A stretch of 64,000 nucleotides of DNA from Paramacrobiotus metropolitanus (GCF_019649055.1 NW_026570223.1:372001-436000), one strand, 5' to 3'. Shown: positions 1 to 11,784, counted from the stretch's first letter. The notes: generated by a model not told the origin, from the letters alone. Made by a program: numbers and translations.

Positions 1-544
1 TGCTGTCTTTACTGGATCCAATACTAGTATTTTTGTGTTTGACTATGCGGAGTTTGCATGGTTTTGTGGGACATTTGTGGCGGGCTTGCATTGTTAGGCG
101 CAAGAATACTTGAACGGTTAAATAGGTTCTTCAAGCCACTATAGCAAATGAATTTCCAAGTAAGATAGAAATCCCTTCCTTTATCACATTGTTTCATTCA
201 ACGCAACGCATTGCTTTCCGTTTCCCTTTTGCGCCCAGTGTACTTACCTGCAACACCGTTAAAATTGAATTTAATCTATTGCGGCATACTTTATCACGTG
301 CAGCAAAACAAACCACTTCAAAAACCTCTCACGTGTGCATGGATTCTTGTTAAAAATCTAAAACTCGAACATCCAGGCACACGACCAGCAGAAAATTTTG
401 CAGTGCACTTCAAGAACAGCGTTCTCTTTCCAAACCTTTTGAGTTTCCAGCTGACGACAGGATTTGTTGGGCTGACATGCTGGCAACGACGTGACCATTT
501 ACATTTATGCATCCGCGGTCCGTTTACTTCGTCCGTCAATGTAC
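1..544. other. Left-edge flank, no supported gene
   Basis: Overlapping open frames run on both strands at about 211-588, but they show no signal peptide, domain or exon logic. They end in the promoter of the gene that follows. I see nothing else here. Confidence 0.4.
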
Positions 545-552
545 TATATAAG
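545..552 (+). promoter_or_regulatory. TATA box of the secreted eight-cysteine protein gene
   Basis: TATATAAG lies about 130 bases before the start codon at 681. This leaves a plausible 5' leader of about 100 bases if transcription starts near 575-580. Confidence 0.5.
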
Positions 553-680
553 CGCGTGTGTTCCTATCAAAACGAGTGTCGGCAGTGACTTTCCTGTTTG
601 ATACTAACTCTTCTTGCATGCTACACGCTTTTTGTTCCGCTGGATTCGACTGCTAGCGTGTTAGTTTAGCGCATACAATA

Positions 681-1434
681 ATGAAGCAACTTGCCGTTTT
701 TGCCCTTCTTATGGTGGCGCCGGTTGCCTGTAAGTGCAGTAATTTTTTCAAAACGTTTCTAGCCTGAAGTTTTGAGATAAGTTATCTTCAAAATAATTTC
801 CAGTATATTACCGTTATAAATTTTAAACAGCGTCGTAAAATTAATGTTTTTCCATCGTTAAGTGATTGATCGTTAATATTTATTCGATTCCAGGGTGCGC
901 GACAACTGCCAACGTTTGCCGAATTGCCGGTACGGCAACGACATTTAATTTTGGCCTAAATGGAGAAATTAAATTTTTGTTTTTTTAACTACAGGAACAG
1001 TTGTGGGATCCGTGCTGGGAAGTATTAACGGAACGCAACTGGAAGCCGGCTGTGCGGACACATCCAACGCCTGCAGCAAGAACAGCAAACCCAATGTTGC
1101 TACGAACATCCTCGGCGGCTTGGGAAACTTCTTCGGCGGCTTTGGCGGTGCTGGACAAGTGGTGCAGGGTGCCCTGAACCTGGCCTGCAGTGAGGTCGCC
1201 ACCGCGGGGAAGATCGCCGATGCCGCCAAAAATAAGGATCCCAAGGAAGCGTCCAAGCAGATTGCGAAAGTGGTTTGCACTCCCATCAACTATGCGGCCA
1301 TGGTGAGCAGCTGCAATGAGGCCGTGAAGGCCGCCAAAGTCCCCAAGGGATCGGATTTGACGAAGGTGAAGGGATGCGAGAATATTCATTTTGTTGACAC
1401 TCTGGGAAAGGCGTGCATTCCGCAAGCAGCGTAA
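681..1434 (+). CDS. Small secreted cysteine-rich protein (3 exons, 174 aa)
   Basis: Three exons join in phase: 681-729, 894-929 and 995-1434, with GT-AG borders. The sum is 525 nt, which is 174 codons plus TAA. Residues 1 to about 18 (MKQLAVFALLMVAPVAWC) form a signal peptide. The mature chain is rich in Ala, Gly and Lys and has eight cysteines, enough for four disulfides. It also has a glycine-rich hydrophobic stretch (GGLGNFFGGFGGAGQ) near residues 65-80. A TATA box lies upstream. I recognise no family, so a secreted or extracellular role is inferred only from the signal peptide and the even cysteine count. The third exon uses much more G/C at third codon positions than the flanking DNA, as real coding exons here do. 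Confidence 0.8.
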
Positions 1435-2114
1435 TATGATGCCACCTTGCTTGGATTTTTTTCTACTACTCTACTGTTTTAAGTATTCAGCTTTAACATG
1501 ATGTTACGGTCTATTTTTGGACTGTGAGACAAATATTTTAAATGCTTAATGTAGTTAAATTAGATAATTTGCCTGGTACTTCTTAAATGCGCATCCTTCC
1601 ATGAGCGTAGTGCGCTGTGCATTAACATAAAATGCATGCACAACCCAACGGACACAATACAGCTACAAGGTACTTGGAGTAAGGTATACGGTAAATAAGC
1701 AAATGCATACAGTATTCTCGAAGGAACCGCGATAGGCCCGCCTAGTTTTTAAAGTGAAGAGTGCACTGGTAGGCGGCTCCTTGATGCAAAGTAATGCGGC
1801 ATTATTACTTCTGCCTTACACTTGAGTTAAAAGGCGGAGCCTACTGTTGAGAATTTACGGTTAATAAGAGTACGAGTATGTACCTGTACTTACTAAACGG
1901 CTAACGAAACCGTTGATTGTTTTGTTGGCTCGAGTGCAGTGTAGAAGTGTCGTACACATACTCGTGCAATACACTATGCACTCTCATAGCACACCGGTTA
2001 CCGATGCCGATAAACACTTAATGGGCCCAAAGATGAACAAACAGACCGCTGATTAAGATCTCATTTGAATATGGTTCACCGGCATCCCACATATAAAATC
2101 AATTAGGTAAGCAA
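1435..2114. other. Intergenic, nothing recognised
   Basis: AT-rich DNA between the secreted-protein gene and the tRNA. No convincing poly(A) hexamer close to 1434, no repeat and no coding signal were seen. Confidence 0.4.
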
Positions 2115-2207
2115 CCGATGATAGCTCAGTTGGCAGAGCGGGCGGCTGTAGTATCACAAACATCATCAGATACCGCCAGGTCCTGAGTTCAATTCTCAGT
2201 CGTCGGA
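2115..2207 (+). tRNA. tRNA-Tyr (anticodon GTA) with a 20 nt intron
   Basis: The cloverleaf folds completely. Acceptor CCGATGA (2115-2121) pairs with TCGTCGG (2200-2206) through one G-T pair, followed by discriminator A2207. The D arm carries box A (TAGCTCAGTTGG). The anticodon stem is GGCGG/CCGCC, and the T arm is CTGAG-TTCAATT-CTCAG. The anticodon GTA is at 2148-2150. The seven-base loop closes only if about 20 nt (2152-2171) are removed one base after the anticodon. That is the canonical position for nuclear tRNA introns, and tRNA-Tyr(GTA) is the eukaryotic tRNA that most consistently carries one. A T-run terminator follows. Confidence 0.93.
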
Positions 2208-2210
2208 AAT

Positions 2211-2222
2211 TCTTTTTTTTTT
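2211..2222 (+). terminator. RNA polymerase III terminator of tRNA-Tyr
   Basis: A run of T broken only by one C starts four bases after the tRNA discriminator base. It is a standard Pol III stop. Confidence 0.85.
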
Positions 2223-2718
2223 ACAAAAATTTGCACCAGATGCTAATTTTTTCAACTATCCAGCAATAAGCAAACTCCAAAGGAATTTTTTTTAATTAAT
2301 TGCTTCAACGGCTAGAGTAATAAGCGAGTAATTTTCTAACGGGCGTCTTCGTTATTCATCTTGGAGGCAGCAGTTTGACGAATAAGAAATCAAATAAGTG
2401 ATCGCGAGTGCACAACGAAAGGGAGATGAAAAGGATGCGAAGCAATTATATACGTAGAACTTTTTGCTTATTGTTTGTTTAGGGCTAAAAGAGTTACTTG
2501 TTGAATGCAGTTCGCATTAACGGAATAATGAAACTAGCCAAGCAACCGGCAAAAACTACTTATATTTTCTAATTAGCACAATTATGCACTACGAGTAATT
2601 TGAATGTACATCGTATCCGTCGGCCCAAAGTCTCGGGACACACAATAATTTGACAGGTTTGTGCGTAACCACAGTTCTGAAAGACAGCGATTACAGAATT
2701 TCGAATGTCCGAGCTCTG
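2223..2718. other. Intergenic between tRNA and cyclase 3' end
   Basis: AT-rich DNA that probably includes the 3' untranslated region of the minus-strand cyclase gene. No gene is seen. Confidence 0.4.
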
Positions 2719-5700
2719 CTATTCTATGCTGGATACGACGATGTCACTCTCCTTTTCGTGCCGATACAACCAGAAGGTGCGAACGCGACCTTTTCCCTGT
2801 AAAAAATTATCTTTTTCGGCAAATCGTCTGGGATTCGGCAAAACAACCGCTTCACGCGTACCCTGACATCCAGCCATCCACGCTCGCAGGATGTCAAAGG
2901 TGGATAACCAGCAGTCAGCGAGGCAGTGTCCTCCGTTAAATGAACTTTTCCCGCATCGCCGTATGTGGCCATTCTCGACGCCATGTTAACAGTATCACCG
3001 AATCTGCATTAAAAATCGTTTTATATAAAAAACTACAAAATCTAAAGACTTACAATTTGTGCAAGCGGTTCATGAAAGGTAAGTAAAGTACGTACAAGCA
3101 ATAACGCGGCACTTTGAGGCCAATGACGCCGGCCGCGCAAGGCCCTGTGCAATAATCACATTCCGGTACAGTAAAAAAACAAGCACTTGTAGATACTGAA
3201 ACATCCTTACCGGAATGTATGCCAGCTCGAAGCAGAAACTGTGGATTTAACGGCTTGGCGACTAAAACGGCCGGCAAGGCCAGAGCCATTTCGCATACCG
3301 TTATGGCATGCGCTTCTGCGGATTCCTGCACCGGTATACCACCCACCACCTACAAATATTGACTTGAAGCACACCCCTCATCAGACTGTAGCGTAAACGC
3401 ACCAAATAAGAATCCCGAATATTTTCCACTTTGAGCACGTTGAATTCGGAAATACCTTCATCCAACACCGTACACAACCGGGTAAGGATCTTTAGCGCCT
3501 GTTTAACATCCGTCTGCGCGGCCCAGCTGGCGAACCCATCCAGCTCCCCAAAGTAAACACTGACACTGGCGAAGGTTTTGGCAATTACCGCACTACGGTT
3601 GCGCAATTGCTCCACGACAAACAACGGCAGCATCTCCATGAGCAGCGTATCACACTTGGCTCGTTCGTGGTTCAGCTCTTGTGTACGTAAAGTCACCGCT
3701 GCTTCCAGAGTCACCACGTACGCAGAGAACTTGGTAATAGTCCGCTCCACAATATTCCCGTGGGAGATGCCATGCCGGTTTTGGACACGTTGCAAGCGCG
3801 TCGCCAACGCTTGGATGGTGGGACGTTTGCGCGGATCGCGTTTTGTACATGTCTTAATTAAAGTGTCCATCTCTGCGATAGTGTTGGTCTGAAAGGTCAT
3901 TTCCGCAAAATCCGGTGCGTGTTGTTGTAAGATGGTGAGGATCAGTAAACCGATGGAGTAAATGTCGCCCGAGCGGGATCTGTGTAGTTTAGGGTTGCTG
4001 CGGTGCTCCGGTGCCATCCATAGCGTGTCAGGTTGTTCAATGAGAAGATCATTGTTGGCAAGGTGACGCACTATATCACGGTAGCGGAATTTGGCAATTT
4101 TCAGGGTAAAACGCTGGTCGATAAGGCAGTGGGTAGGTTTGAGAAAACCGTGAGCGTCTTGCAGCGTCGAATGCAGGTACGCTACGCCCTAAATTAGCCA
4201 TACTTGCTATTATAAATACTAGCAACAATTATAAAATAGCGATAGGTCCTTAATTTATTCCGAAAGATAGATATGAAAAGACCAAGAAAGATAGCTATGA
4301 TTTTCGTTGCCACGTATCTTTGCTGACCTGAATGATATCCATAATCAGGGAAAACTGGAACTCTTTATCCATTTGCATCATATCAAACAGAGTCAGAATA
4401 TTGCCTTTCTGGCAGTAGTCAGAGACCATTAGCGCATCGTCCATATCGATGATTAAACCGTAGAATTTGTGTATGCATTGATGCTGCAAGCAGTTAATTC
4501 TTGATGAACACCACGCTTTACATAATACATGAAATACCACGCTACCTCAAGAATCGGAATGATCTTGGACAATTTCTCCATATGCAGAGCTTGTTTACCA
4601 TTTGACCTTTGCAAGGGTATCCGCTGTGCCCACACCAGGCGCTGATTCCAGTTAATAGTGCCGTGGGTGAATTTCGTCAAATCCAGCCGCATTTCCAAAT
4701 CGCTTATATTAAGCAGCCACCAAAATCCCAGGGATTTTCGAGCAGCCATGTTAATCCAGTGGCGTATAAAGAAAACAGACATGCACAATATCAACATCCC
4801 CGCAATAGCGGGGATGACGATGGAACTATATGCCGGGCCTGCAACAGGATTGCTATATTATTATGAATTACTTTTATCAGCAAGAGCTTGTTGTTTGCGG
4901 TAACCATTGTACTGGCAGGGGCCTTCAGTGCCGAGGAAGCCACAAAGCGGAATATCCAGGGGAACAGCACCACCTATCCATGGGAATGACATGTTGGCTA
5001 ACCACTGCAGTTCATCTGAACCAGCATCAAAATGACCAGACAGCTACAAACAGAAAAAAGCATTGCTGATGTGCTTCTATAGTGAAAGTTCTTGGTTTAT
5101 TGCAACCAGTGCGCACACCAGTACAGTATTTCTTTTATTTTTTGACGAGAATTTCTGGCCGAGTTATAAAAATTATTTTTGATAAACCAACAATTTAACT
5201 GCCAAAGTGGCGCTTGTCAACTTGTCCTTATATTGTATTAAGAAGAGTTTGCTGGGTAACGTTTAGCAAGCGTCGAGCGCATGATTTCGACGAAAATTGC
5301 ATGTGTACTGGGAAGAATTTACCTGCATAGAATGTCGATCATTATGGAAAGAAAATACATCGACGTTGACCAATTTGACTCCTTGCTCCGTCAAAGCAAT
5401 GTTTCCGCTTGTCAATCGGAAGCGCTGCCCAAATGCCGCCGTAGCCATGGCACTTCCGCTGCATTGTGCACCGCCGGATCGATTCAGCGTCTGCATCGCC
5501 AATACGGGCAGCATTTCCACGATCTCGTAGGTGGCGCGGATCGTGTAGGAATCCATCGGCTGTTAATCAGCAAGGAATGGTTAATCAGTACAGGCGGGAG
5601 ATGCTGATTGTTTATTCAACAGCTGCTAATGCCGGGTGATGGAATTAGGCCAGCCTGGCAAAGAGCACGGACATGTATTTAGGTACCTGGTCACCGGTGT

Positions 5701-7434
5701 CAAACTTGGTGTTATACTGGCTTCGACTGATTTGGGCTAATTCTTCGTTGAGAGACGGTGGAGCGGAGTTGGCGGTGGAGATTACCAGGAAGAATGTCCA
5801 CTGTGCCAGTAATAGGTCCTAGGGATTCGTCGCAGAAAATGGATGTTGTTAAATAATTAGTTTAATTGCTGTTCATCTATGAGAAAAGATGTAGGAAATT
5901 TACCGTGTCAATGAAGTTATTAAAATACGCCGCGCGCCCGTACGAGGAAGCTTGCACAGGTTGTATATTGATGAAAACCTATCAACATTTCGAATTCGTG
6001 ATCGGAGTACAATCCTATTTTGAGAAATTCTTGCGTTTGCAGTAAGACTTACATACTCCCCATTGTTCATTCCTGATTTTCCCGCTAGTTTCTGGAAACC
6101 GTAAATCAAGTATTTTAATCTTTTATGCAATCATAAATACTCGCATTAGCATTACACTGCAGTGCATGTGACGCGTGTTTCGTGTTCAGAAATAATCATT
6201 GCTTAAGTCCATCTTGCCACTGTCTTGCTCTTTAACAAACTGACATTGGCTTCGCTAATCATGCACACTGGCAATGCAATACTCAAATAATTTATTAAAT
6301 TTTCCATAACACGCAACCTTGGTACTTATGTACAGATTGGAATTATAAAGTTAATATTTACCCGAACTGTCAACACCGTCGATGCCGCAGTAAGAAAGAT
6401 GAAAACTACAATAAAATATATATTCCATTGCAATAACTTGCTGTTAGGATGATTAAAGAAGCACGTAAACAATACAATCGATATAAGCATATAATTATTA
6501 AAACACTGCGATGCTAACCTCTGCTCCGTTTGCGAGCGATATCCAGCGACTGCACCATGGTCTGTTGGGATGACCCCTTGAACGTTACAGTCTCCAGTGT
6601 ATCATTGAAAGTTGTTGTTGCTGCCAGACGACGGATGGCTTTGTTGATCATTCCGTAGATGATCGTCGTCGCTTCAGTGTCCAACAAAACTGTCACGTGC
6701 TTCCATTTGAAATAGCGCAGCAGGCTGAATAGTGCGTTAACCTGGCTATCGTACGTGGCGCCCATGGTCAGCGAGTTCGGGTACCACTTGGTATTGATCA
6801 GTTCGCTTTGGCCAAGTCCACTAGAAAGAATCACGTGCAGTTTTTTTCGCACATCGTTAAGCAGAAAAGGATAATATTATTTACTTGTTGATGACCAACC
6901 AGTCCCATTCTGCAACAAATTAATCACGGATAAGCGGATTGATTAATCTATAAGGTTTCTGCTATAATGCTCTCTCACCTCGAACCAGATTGGATATCGT
7001 CGGAAAATCATTGCACGCTAGCCAACAAAAATACACATAGCGAACACAGAAACCTTATATTTTGTTTACTTGAAACGGCTGTTAACCGTACCAATGGCAA
7101 TTACGACATGGCAAACGGGATCGTCCCAACGGGAGTCATCGACGTGGCGGTAATAATATTCTCCCAATAATGCCGCACTGCTGGCTGCTAATTGCGCGCA
7201 GTCTAGCGGCAGCGCGCCCCTTACTTGCTGTACGGCGACGGTTATGTTTTGCTCAGCATAGACCGTGCTGGTGCGCTGTGTCGCCAAGGTCAGCGCGGCG
7301 CCGGTCCAGGCTAAGCCAGGGGCGATTGTCGCATCCACCGGCAGCAGACTGACCACTTCAATGTGGATACAGTGTGCAATGTCGGTCAGCGTTATACAAA
7401 ACCAAACGATACCAAGATATGTTGATGGGATCAT
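2719..7434 (-). CDS. Receptor guanylyl cyclase (natriuretic peptide receptor-like), multi-exon
   Basis: Members of this family bind a peptide outside the cell and make cGMP inside. The model runs from ATG 7434 to TAG 2719. It has a signal peptide (MIPSTYLGIVWFCITLTDIAHC) and an ANF-receptor ligand-binding domain over exons 7434-7092, 7017-6979, 6909-6885, 6820-6519 and others down to about 5260. A juxtamembrane CGF-C motif lies near 4930. A transmembrane helix (IVIPAIAGMLILCMSVFF) lies near 4810, then a kinase-homology domain and a class III cyclase domain ending GDTVNMASRM...GKGRVRTFWL. The kinase-homology domain has lost the DFG-like motif (IAKF) and reads HGF for HGN. In the cyclase, YFSDIVGF is YFGELDGF, so the first metal Asp is Glu, and IGDAY is IRDSY. 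The guanine-recognising Glu and the Asn-Arg pair are kept. Exons at about 6300-5900 and the join near 5690/5540 are tentative. The family call is strong; enzymatic activity is doubtful. Confidence 0.85.
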
Positions 7435-7910
7435 GCTAGAAAGCCAAAAAAATGACAATAATATTGCGGTATGCGCGGAAGAAATGGTCTCCTTTTCCAG
7501 TATAGGTAGAGATGTTCAAACCTCAAATGAGAGAGCGCAATCGGATATTGCCCGATTCCGATGCTGAGTCGCTGACTCGCTAAAATGATCTTTGCTGACT
7601 ACCATATACAGCGATCCTATAATTCACGGTTTTACGTAACAAAAAGATTATGACGACTACAGTTTCTGCGCGCATTACAGGGCTCCAATGTTTGATTCCC
7701 GGCTGATTGATTTCTGTACTCATGCTATGATCTTTGGTACGCGTACTGCAGCACTTCACGATACCTGGAACAGTTGTTCACTGGCAGAAAGGTACGCATG
7801 TACGGATACGTGCGTAGACGCAAGGTCGCATAACAAACCGAAAGTGCCGGCAACCTGCGTGACAGGGGCATTTTTGACTGCCGACCGGGGACAGCTTTCA
7901 GATCACATTA
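7435..7910. other. Upstream flank of the cyclase gene
   Basis: Presumed promoter region of the minus-strand cyclase. Open frames near 7265-7567 and 7688-7990 lack supporting features, and the second runs into the transposon end. No clear TATA box was found. Confidence 0.35.
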
Positions 7911-7920
7911 CTGCCGCTTT
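7911..7920 (+). repeat. Target-site duplication, left copy
   Basis: CTGCCGCTTT abuts the left inverted repeat of the transposon. The matching copy at 10067-10076 is CTGCCACTTT, one mismatch in ten. Confidence 0.75.
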
Positions 7921-8031
7921 ACGCGCGACTAACGGGAAAATTGCTCCTCGTAGACCTTATGCTATAACGAACCCCACCCACAACCAATGAGCAGCTGTTT
8001 AGCCAACGAATCCTAATTGCACAGAGAACAG
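7921..8031 (+). repeat. Left terminal inverted repeat of the transposon
   Basis: Aligns to the reverse complement of 9957-10066 with only scattered substitutions and a small indel near the inner edge. Similarity ends sharply at 7921, where the target duplication starts. Confidence 0.82.
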
Positions 8032-8440
8032 AAATTTTCTCCGATTCAAATCCAAATTGCAAAGGCATATCATTAGTTACCATGCATGCGATATTAAACT
8101 TTTTAAAATCCCAAAGTCAGAGTTTTCCTTTTCCTTTCATGATAGATCAATTTTACGTTTTGTTTCGGTGGATAACGGTTTCGCTGAATTTCACTATTCG
8201 TTGGTTGTCGTCGTGCCTTTCTTGTAGATAAGAAGTTATTAGTATTGATAACTTTTATTGGGTCACAAATCCACCCCGGTGCTTTTAAAAAACAACATTA
8301 TTGTACAAAACCAATAAAGAATTTTATTAATTACAATAAAAACAGTTGCAAATTTGTCACAAAGAACTGGTTTACAAAAGCAAACAGTGGCAAAATAGAA
8401 AAATTCGAAGCTATTTATTTCCTCGTAGCCTCTCTCAACA

Positions 8441-8580
8441 GGTAGCACTGCAGATTGTACGTCAAGGCGTACTACAGGTTTTACATCAGGTTGTACTACA
8501 TGATGCACATCAGGTTGCACTGTAGGGTGTACATCAGGGTGTACTACAGGGTGTACCTTAGTGTATATTACAGGATGTGG
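8441..8580 (+). repeat. Internal satellite array, left (about 24 bp unit)
   Basis: Degenerate tandem copies of a 24 bp unit made of two similar 12-mers, roughly TACATCAGGGTG and TACTACAGGGTG. The array at 9372-9520 is the same unit in reverse orientation, so the two face each other inside the transposon. Confidence 0.75.
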
Positions 8581-9371
8581 AACAGTGCGTTCCTTTATTA
8601 ATAAATATTATATTTTAACGTAATTTTAACTAATAATATTAAAGTTTGAAGTAATAAATATTGTCTTATCTATATTGAGTAAATGAAACACGAGATAAAA
8701 ATTTACATGAAAAACCATTATTCAAAAACTTCGGCACCACGTTTTTAGAACATGATCGAAGTTCCTGGTGCGAAGTGCATCAACATTATATGCATTATCA
8801 TTATATTTAAAAATGTAATATGGCTTGTTTTTATTATCGTAACAGCTAGTTTCTATATTGTTAATTCTCTTTTAAAACAAAATTTCAATTTCACCTTGTC
8901 CAAATTATGTTTGTAAAAATTGCGTTTTAGTTATTTCTTCAACGCTACCTAAACAGTTTGGCTCTACCGGTATAATTACTGAGTATTTGCAAACAGCTCT
9001 GTTCCTGAAAACTTTACTTAGGACACAAGTTTCAGAAATTCTAATTGCTAATAAGTTTGTTAGGGAAATCAATAAATAAACTTGTGGTGTCTTTAATTTA
9101 TGACGATGTCGTTTTATAACATTGCAGGGCGGGCATACTACATGTTGAAAGGTTAGCTAGCCATCGTACATTAGAATGCACCATAAAGCTGTGCGTGTCG
9201 GCGTTCGTTATAACTTCATTTTGTAAAAAAGTTTTGCATATCTGCAGTTATTTTTTATGTTTTTTTGTCGTGTTTTTATTAATATTGATATAACAATATT
9301 TATTATTTCAAATTTCAGTATTATCGTGTTATAATTACATTGAAATATCATTTTGTTATTAAATTAACGTT

Positions 9372-9520
9372 ATGTAGCACACTCTGTAGTACAACTTAAT
9401 GTACGTCCGGTAGTACACCTTGATGTACATCCGTAGTACTCTTTGATGTACATCCTGTAGTACTCCTTGATGTACATCCTGTAGTACAACCTGATGTAAA
9501 ATTTATAGTACATCCTGATG
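9372..9520 (-). repeat. Internal satellite array, right (inverted)
   Basis: About six copies of the same roughly 24 bp unit as 8441-8580, read on the minus strand (TGATGTACATCC alternating with TGTAGTACTCCT). The copies are better preserved than in the left array. Confidence 0.77.
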
Positions 9521-9956
9521 GGGCGGCTATGAAAAGCAGCTTAGAAATTTCTGTATTTTGTCACCTTTTTTTGCTGGCAAGTTTATTTTCCGCAACGAAA
9601 AATGCATTTTATTGTTGTAATGTTTGATGCTTTGGTTGTTTTTTGTACACCGGTGTTTAATTGTAAAATCCGTGGGGCAAATCTTATGGCGGAAGCTATT
9701 TTCATTTACATGAAAAGCGTGACAACAATCAGTTCATAACGACACGACTTCATCTATACTTCCGATAGTCATCGATATCAATGAAATTTAACGAAAACGT
9801 AATCAGCAGAAACCAAAACGTCAAAATTATTTCATAAATAAAATAAAAAAGAGAACTGACGCTTTGATTAAAAAAAGTTCTATATTCCACATATTGTGTA
9901 TCCGCTAACGGTATTAATTAAAGTTCTGTACATAGTAAGTATTTCCAATGTGCATT

Positions 9957-10066
9957 ATTTCTGTGGGCAATTACGATTCGTTGGCTAAGATACTGCTCAT
10001 TGGCTGTGGGTGCGGCTCGTTATACCGTTAGGGCTACGAGGAGCAATTTTCCCGTTAGCCGCGCGT
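9957..10066 (-). repeat. Right terminal inverted repeat of the transposon
   Basis: Reverse complement of the left terminal repeat. The outer end CGCGCGT directly abuts the right target-site copy. Confidence 0.82.
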
Positions 10067-10076
10067 CTGCCACTTT
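10067..10076 (+). repeat. Target-site duplication, right copy
   Basis: CTGCCACTTT, matching the left flank at 7911-7920 with one substitution. Confidence 0.75.
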
Positions 10077-11784
10077 GGCACGGATGATGCAGATGCGTAG
10101 TTGTGGCAACTTATGACACGGTGCTGCTGCTAAATGTACCGGTTGTTAAATTTGAAATACCCTAATAAAAAATTTCTCAACACATTAGTCAGTGCTTCAA
10201 CAATCAATCGCTATTTGTTTCCTCTGAGTTAGAACTGTAGATTCTGTTTAACATGTGTGTAACACGAGAGAACGTGGTCATGCAGCTGATTACAAATATT
10301 AGTGATATATAGCCTCATCTACATATTATTCTGCAGTAGCGCGCTGTTACTCATGAAGAAAGTGGCAAGCATTCGTAAATGTTGCTGCTCTTCTGTTTTG
10401 CTGTTTGGTTTATTTTGCTGTTCTTAGGTCATTACAACATAATTTTTACCAGTTGCATATTTGTTGTTTATTTTTAGCATATTTGTTGCAATGAATAGTG
10501 CATTGCCTATCGTGATTCATGTGCCACGGTTGCCTATTTTATCAGTCAAACCTAATCAATTAACTTTCAGTGTGTAATTCCGTGTACAGCCGTAATTATC
10601 AAACTTCTAGTGTATACTTTAAAAGCCGCTTTGCGTTCCGCACCTAAATAACCGCTTTTCTCCTGCGTCATGTGCGAGAGTAGGCATACTTGGAAAAACG
10701 AATTAAAATGCGAAAAATTCCTTATGGTAGTATTGTTTTATTTTGAGGGTGGAGTTTGCTCAGTTTATTTTATTCACTGAATACAAAAACCGTCGAGGTA
10801 GTAATCAGCAAACGTGCACGGCCAGAATTTTTCAAATTAATTGCTCAAAACCCTTGCCACAACCAGTTACCAGAATTTAGGGAGTAATTCCTACGTTGTG
10901 ATAACAAATTTTTTTCACAATACCACATCTAATCACCGCGTTTGTAAAAATAAATACTGGTGCAGTGGTGCCTGTGATCGGTAACTTTTAGATACGGTTT
11001 ATTAATGGACTATCAAATTTGTACTACTACAAGTATAAAGTATAGCTGTTTTCTGCGATTTCTGTGGTATTGCGTAAAAGTAGGCCAAGCATGCATGCAT
11101 GCGTAAAATGCATGATTGATGGTATAAAAAGTTTGATTCCCGCTTTCCATTGTATTCTAATATTGTTGTTTCCTCATCCTTATCTTTGATGTATCTGTAA
11201 TTAAATTTTTATTCAATGAAATGTACATTTTTGCAATTATACAGTACGTATGACTGGATTCCAGGCGCGCATGCGTTGTAGAATGTTGCACCTTTTATTC
11301 TCCCAAATTTCAGTAGACCCCACTTTGCAGAAATTGTTGAAGTTTATTCGGCGATCGACATATGCCCTACCTCAATCCGCAGGCTAAAATCCAGCTAGGG
11401 TAATTAATGAGTTTAACGACCTCGTGTAAAAAAACGACCCGGCATCTGCAACACCGGTTGCTGTAATTCTGTATCTTTTGATACCATCAATCATGCATTC
11501 CATCGTTTTATTAAGCACTTCACACTTAACAGCATGCCTTCGCCGGAAGCCAGAATATTTTTATTTTTGCCAAGAATACTGTAAATAATACCTATATCGC
11601 AGTCTGTAAAAGAAACAGCTATGTGGTTTTATGAGTTTGATGATCCATTAGTAAACCGGCAGCAGTTATTGATCACAGGCACTAGCATTTATTTCACAAG
11701 CTCCTAATTTAATTTAATGTCCACACCTGTTCATTGAAATATTACCACTTTAATATTGGTTTCAAAATACCAAACTTATGCAAA
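10077..11784. other. Intergenic AT-rich stretch
   Basis: No supported gene. It presumably includes the promoter of the LRR gene. Short ATGCATGC runs near 11089-11115 are the only visible pattern. Confidence 0.4.

Larger units (their letters stand above)
7921..10066. mobile_element. Non-autonomous DNA transposon with long terminal inverted repeats (Mutator-like)
   Basis: The ends 7921-8031 and 9957-10066 are inverted copies of each other over about 110 bp at roughly 85-88% identity by eye. Both begin ACGCGCG at the outer edge and share a stretch starting CTAACGGGAAAATTGCTCC. They are flanked by a 10 bp direct duplication. Long terminal inverted repeats with a 9-10 bp duplication are typical of Mutator-like elements, so this is my best class assignment. 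The 1.9 kb interior is AT-rich, contains no open frame that could be a transposase, and carries two inverted tandem arrays. It is therefore a deletion derivative or satellite-carrying relative that would depend on a transposase encoded elsewhere. Confidence 0.8.

Noticed and set aside
211-588. 125-codon plus-strand frame before the first gene
   Set aside because: No signal, domain or acceptor/donor logic, and it overlaps the TATA box of the next gene.
985-1425. 146-codon minus-strand frame
   Set aside because: Shadow of the secreted eight-cysteine gene's third exon; the plus-strand exon has in-phase splice sites and a signal peptide.
8441-8580. CRISPR-like array
   Set aside because: Units abut without unique spacers, the host is eukaryotic, and the array lies inside a transposon.
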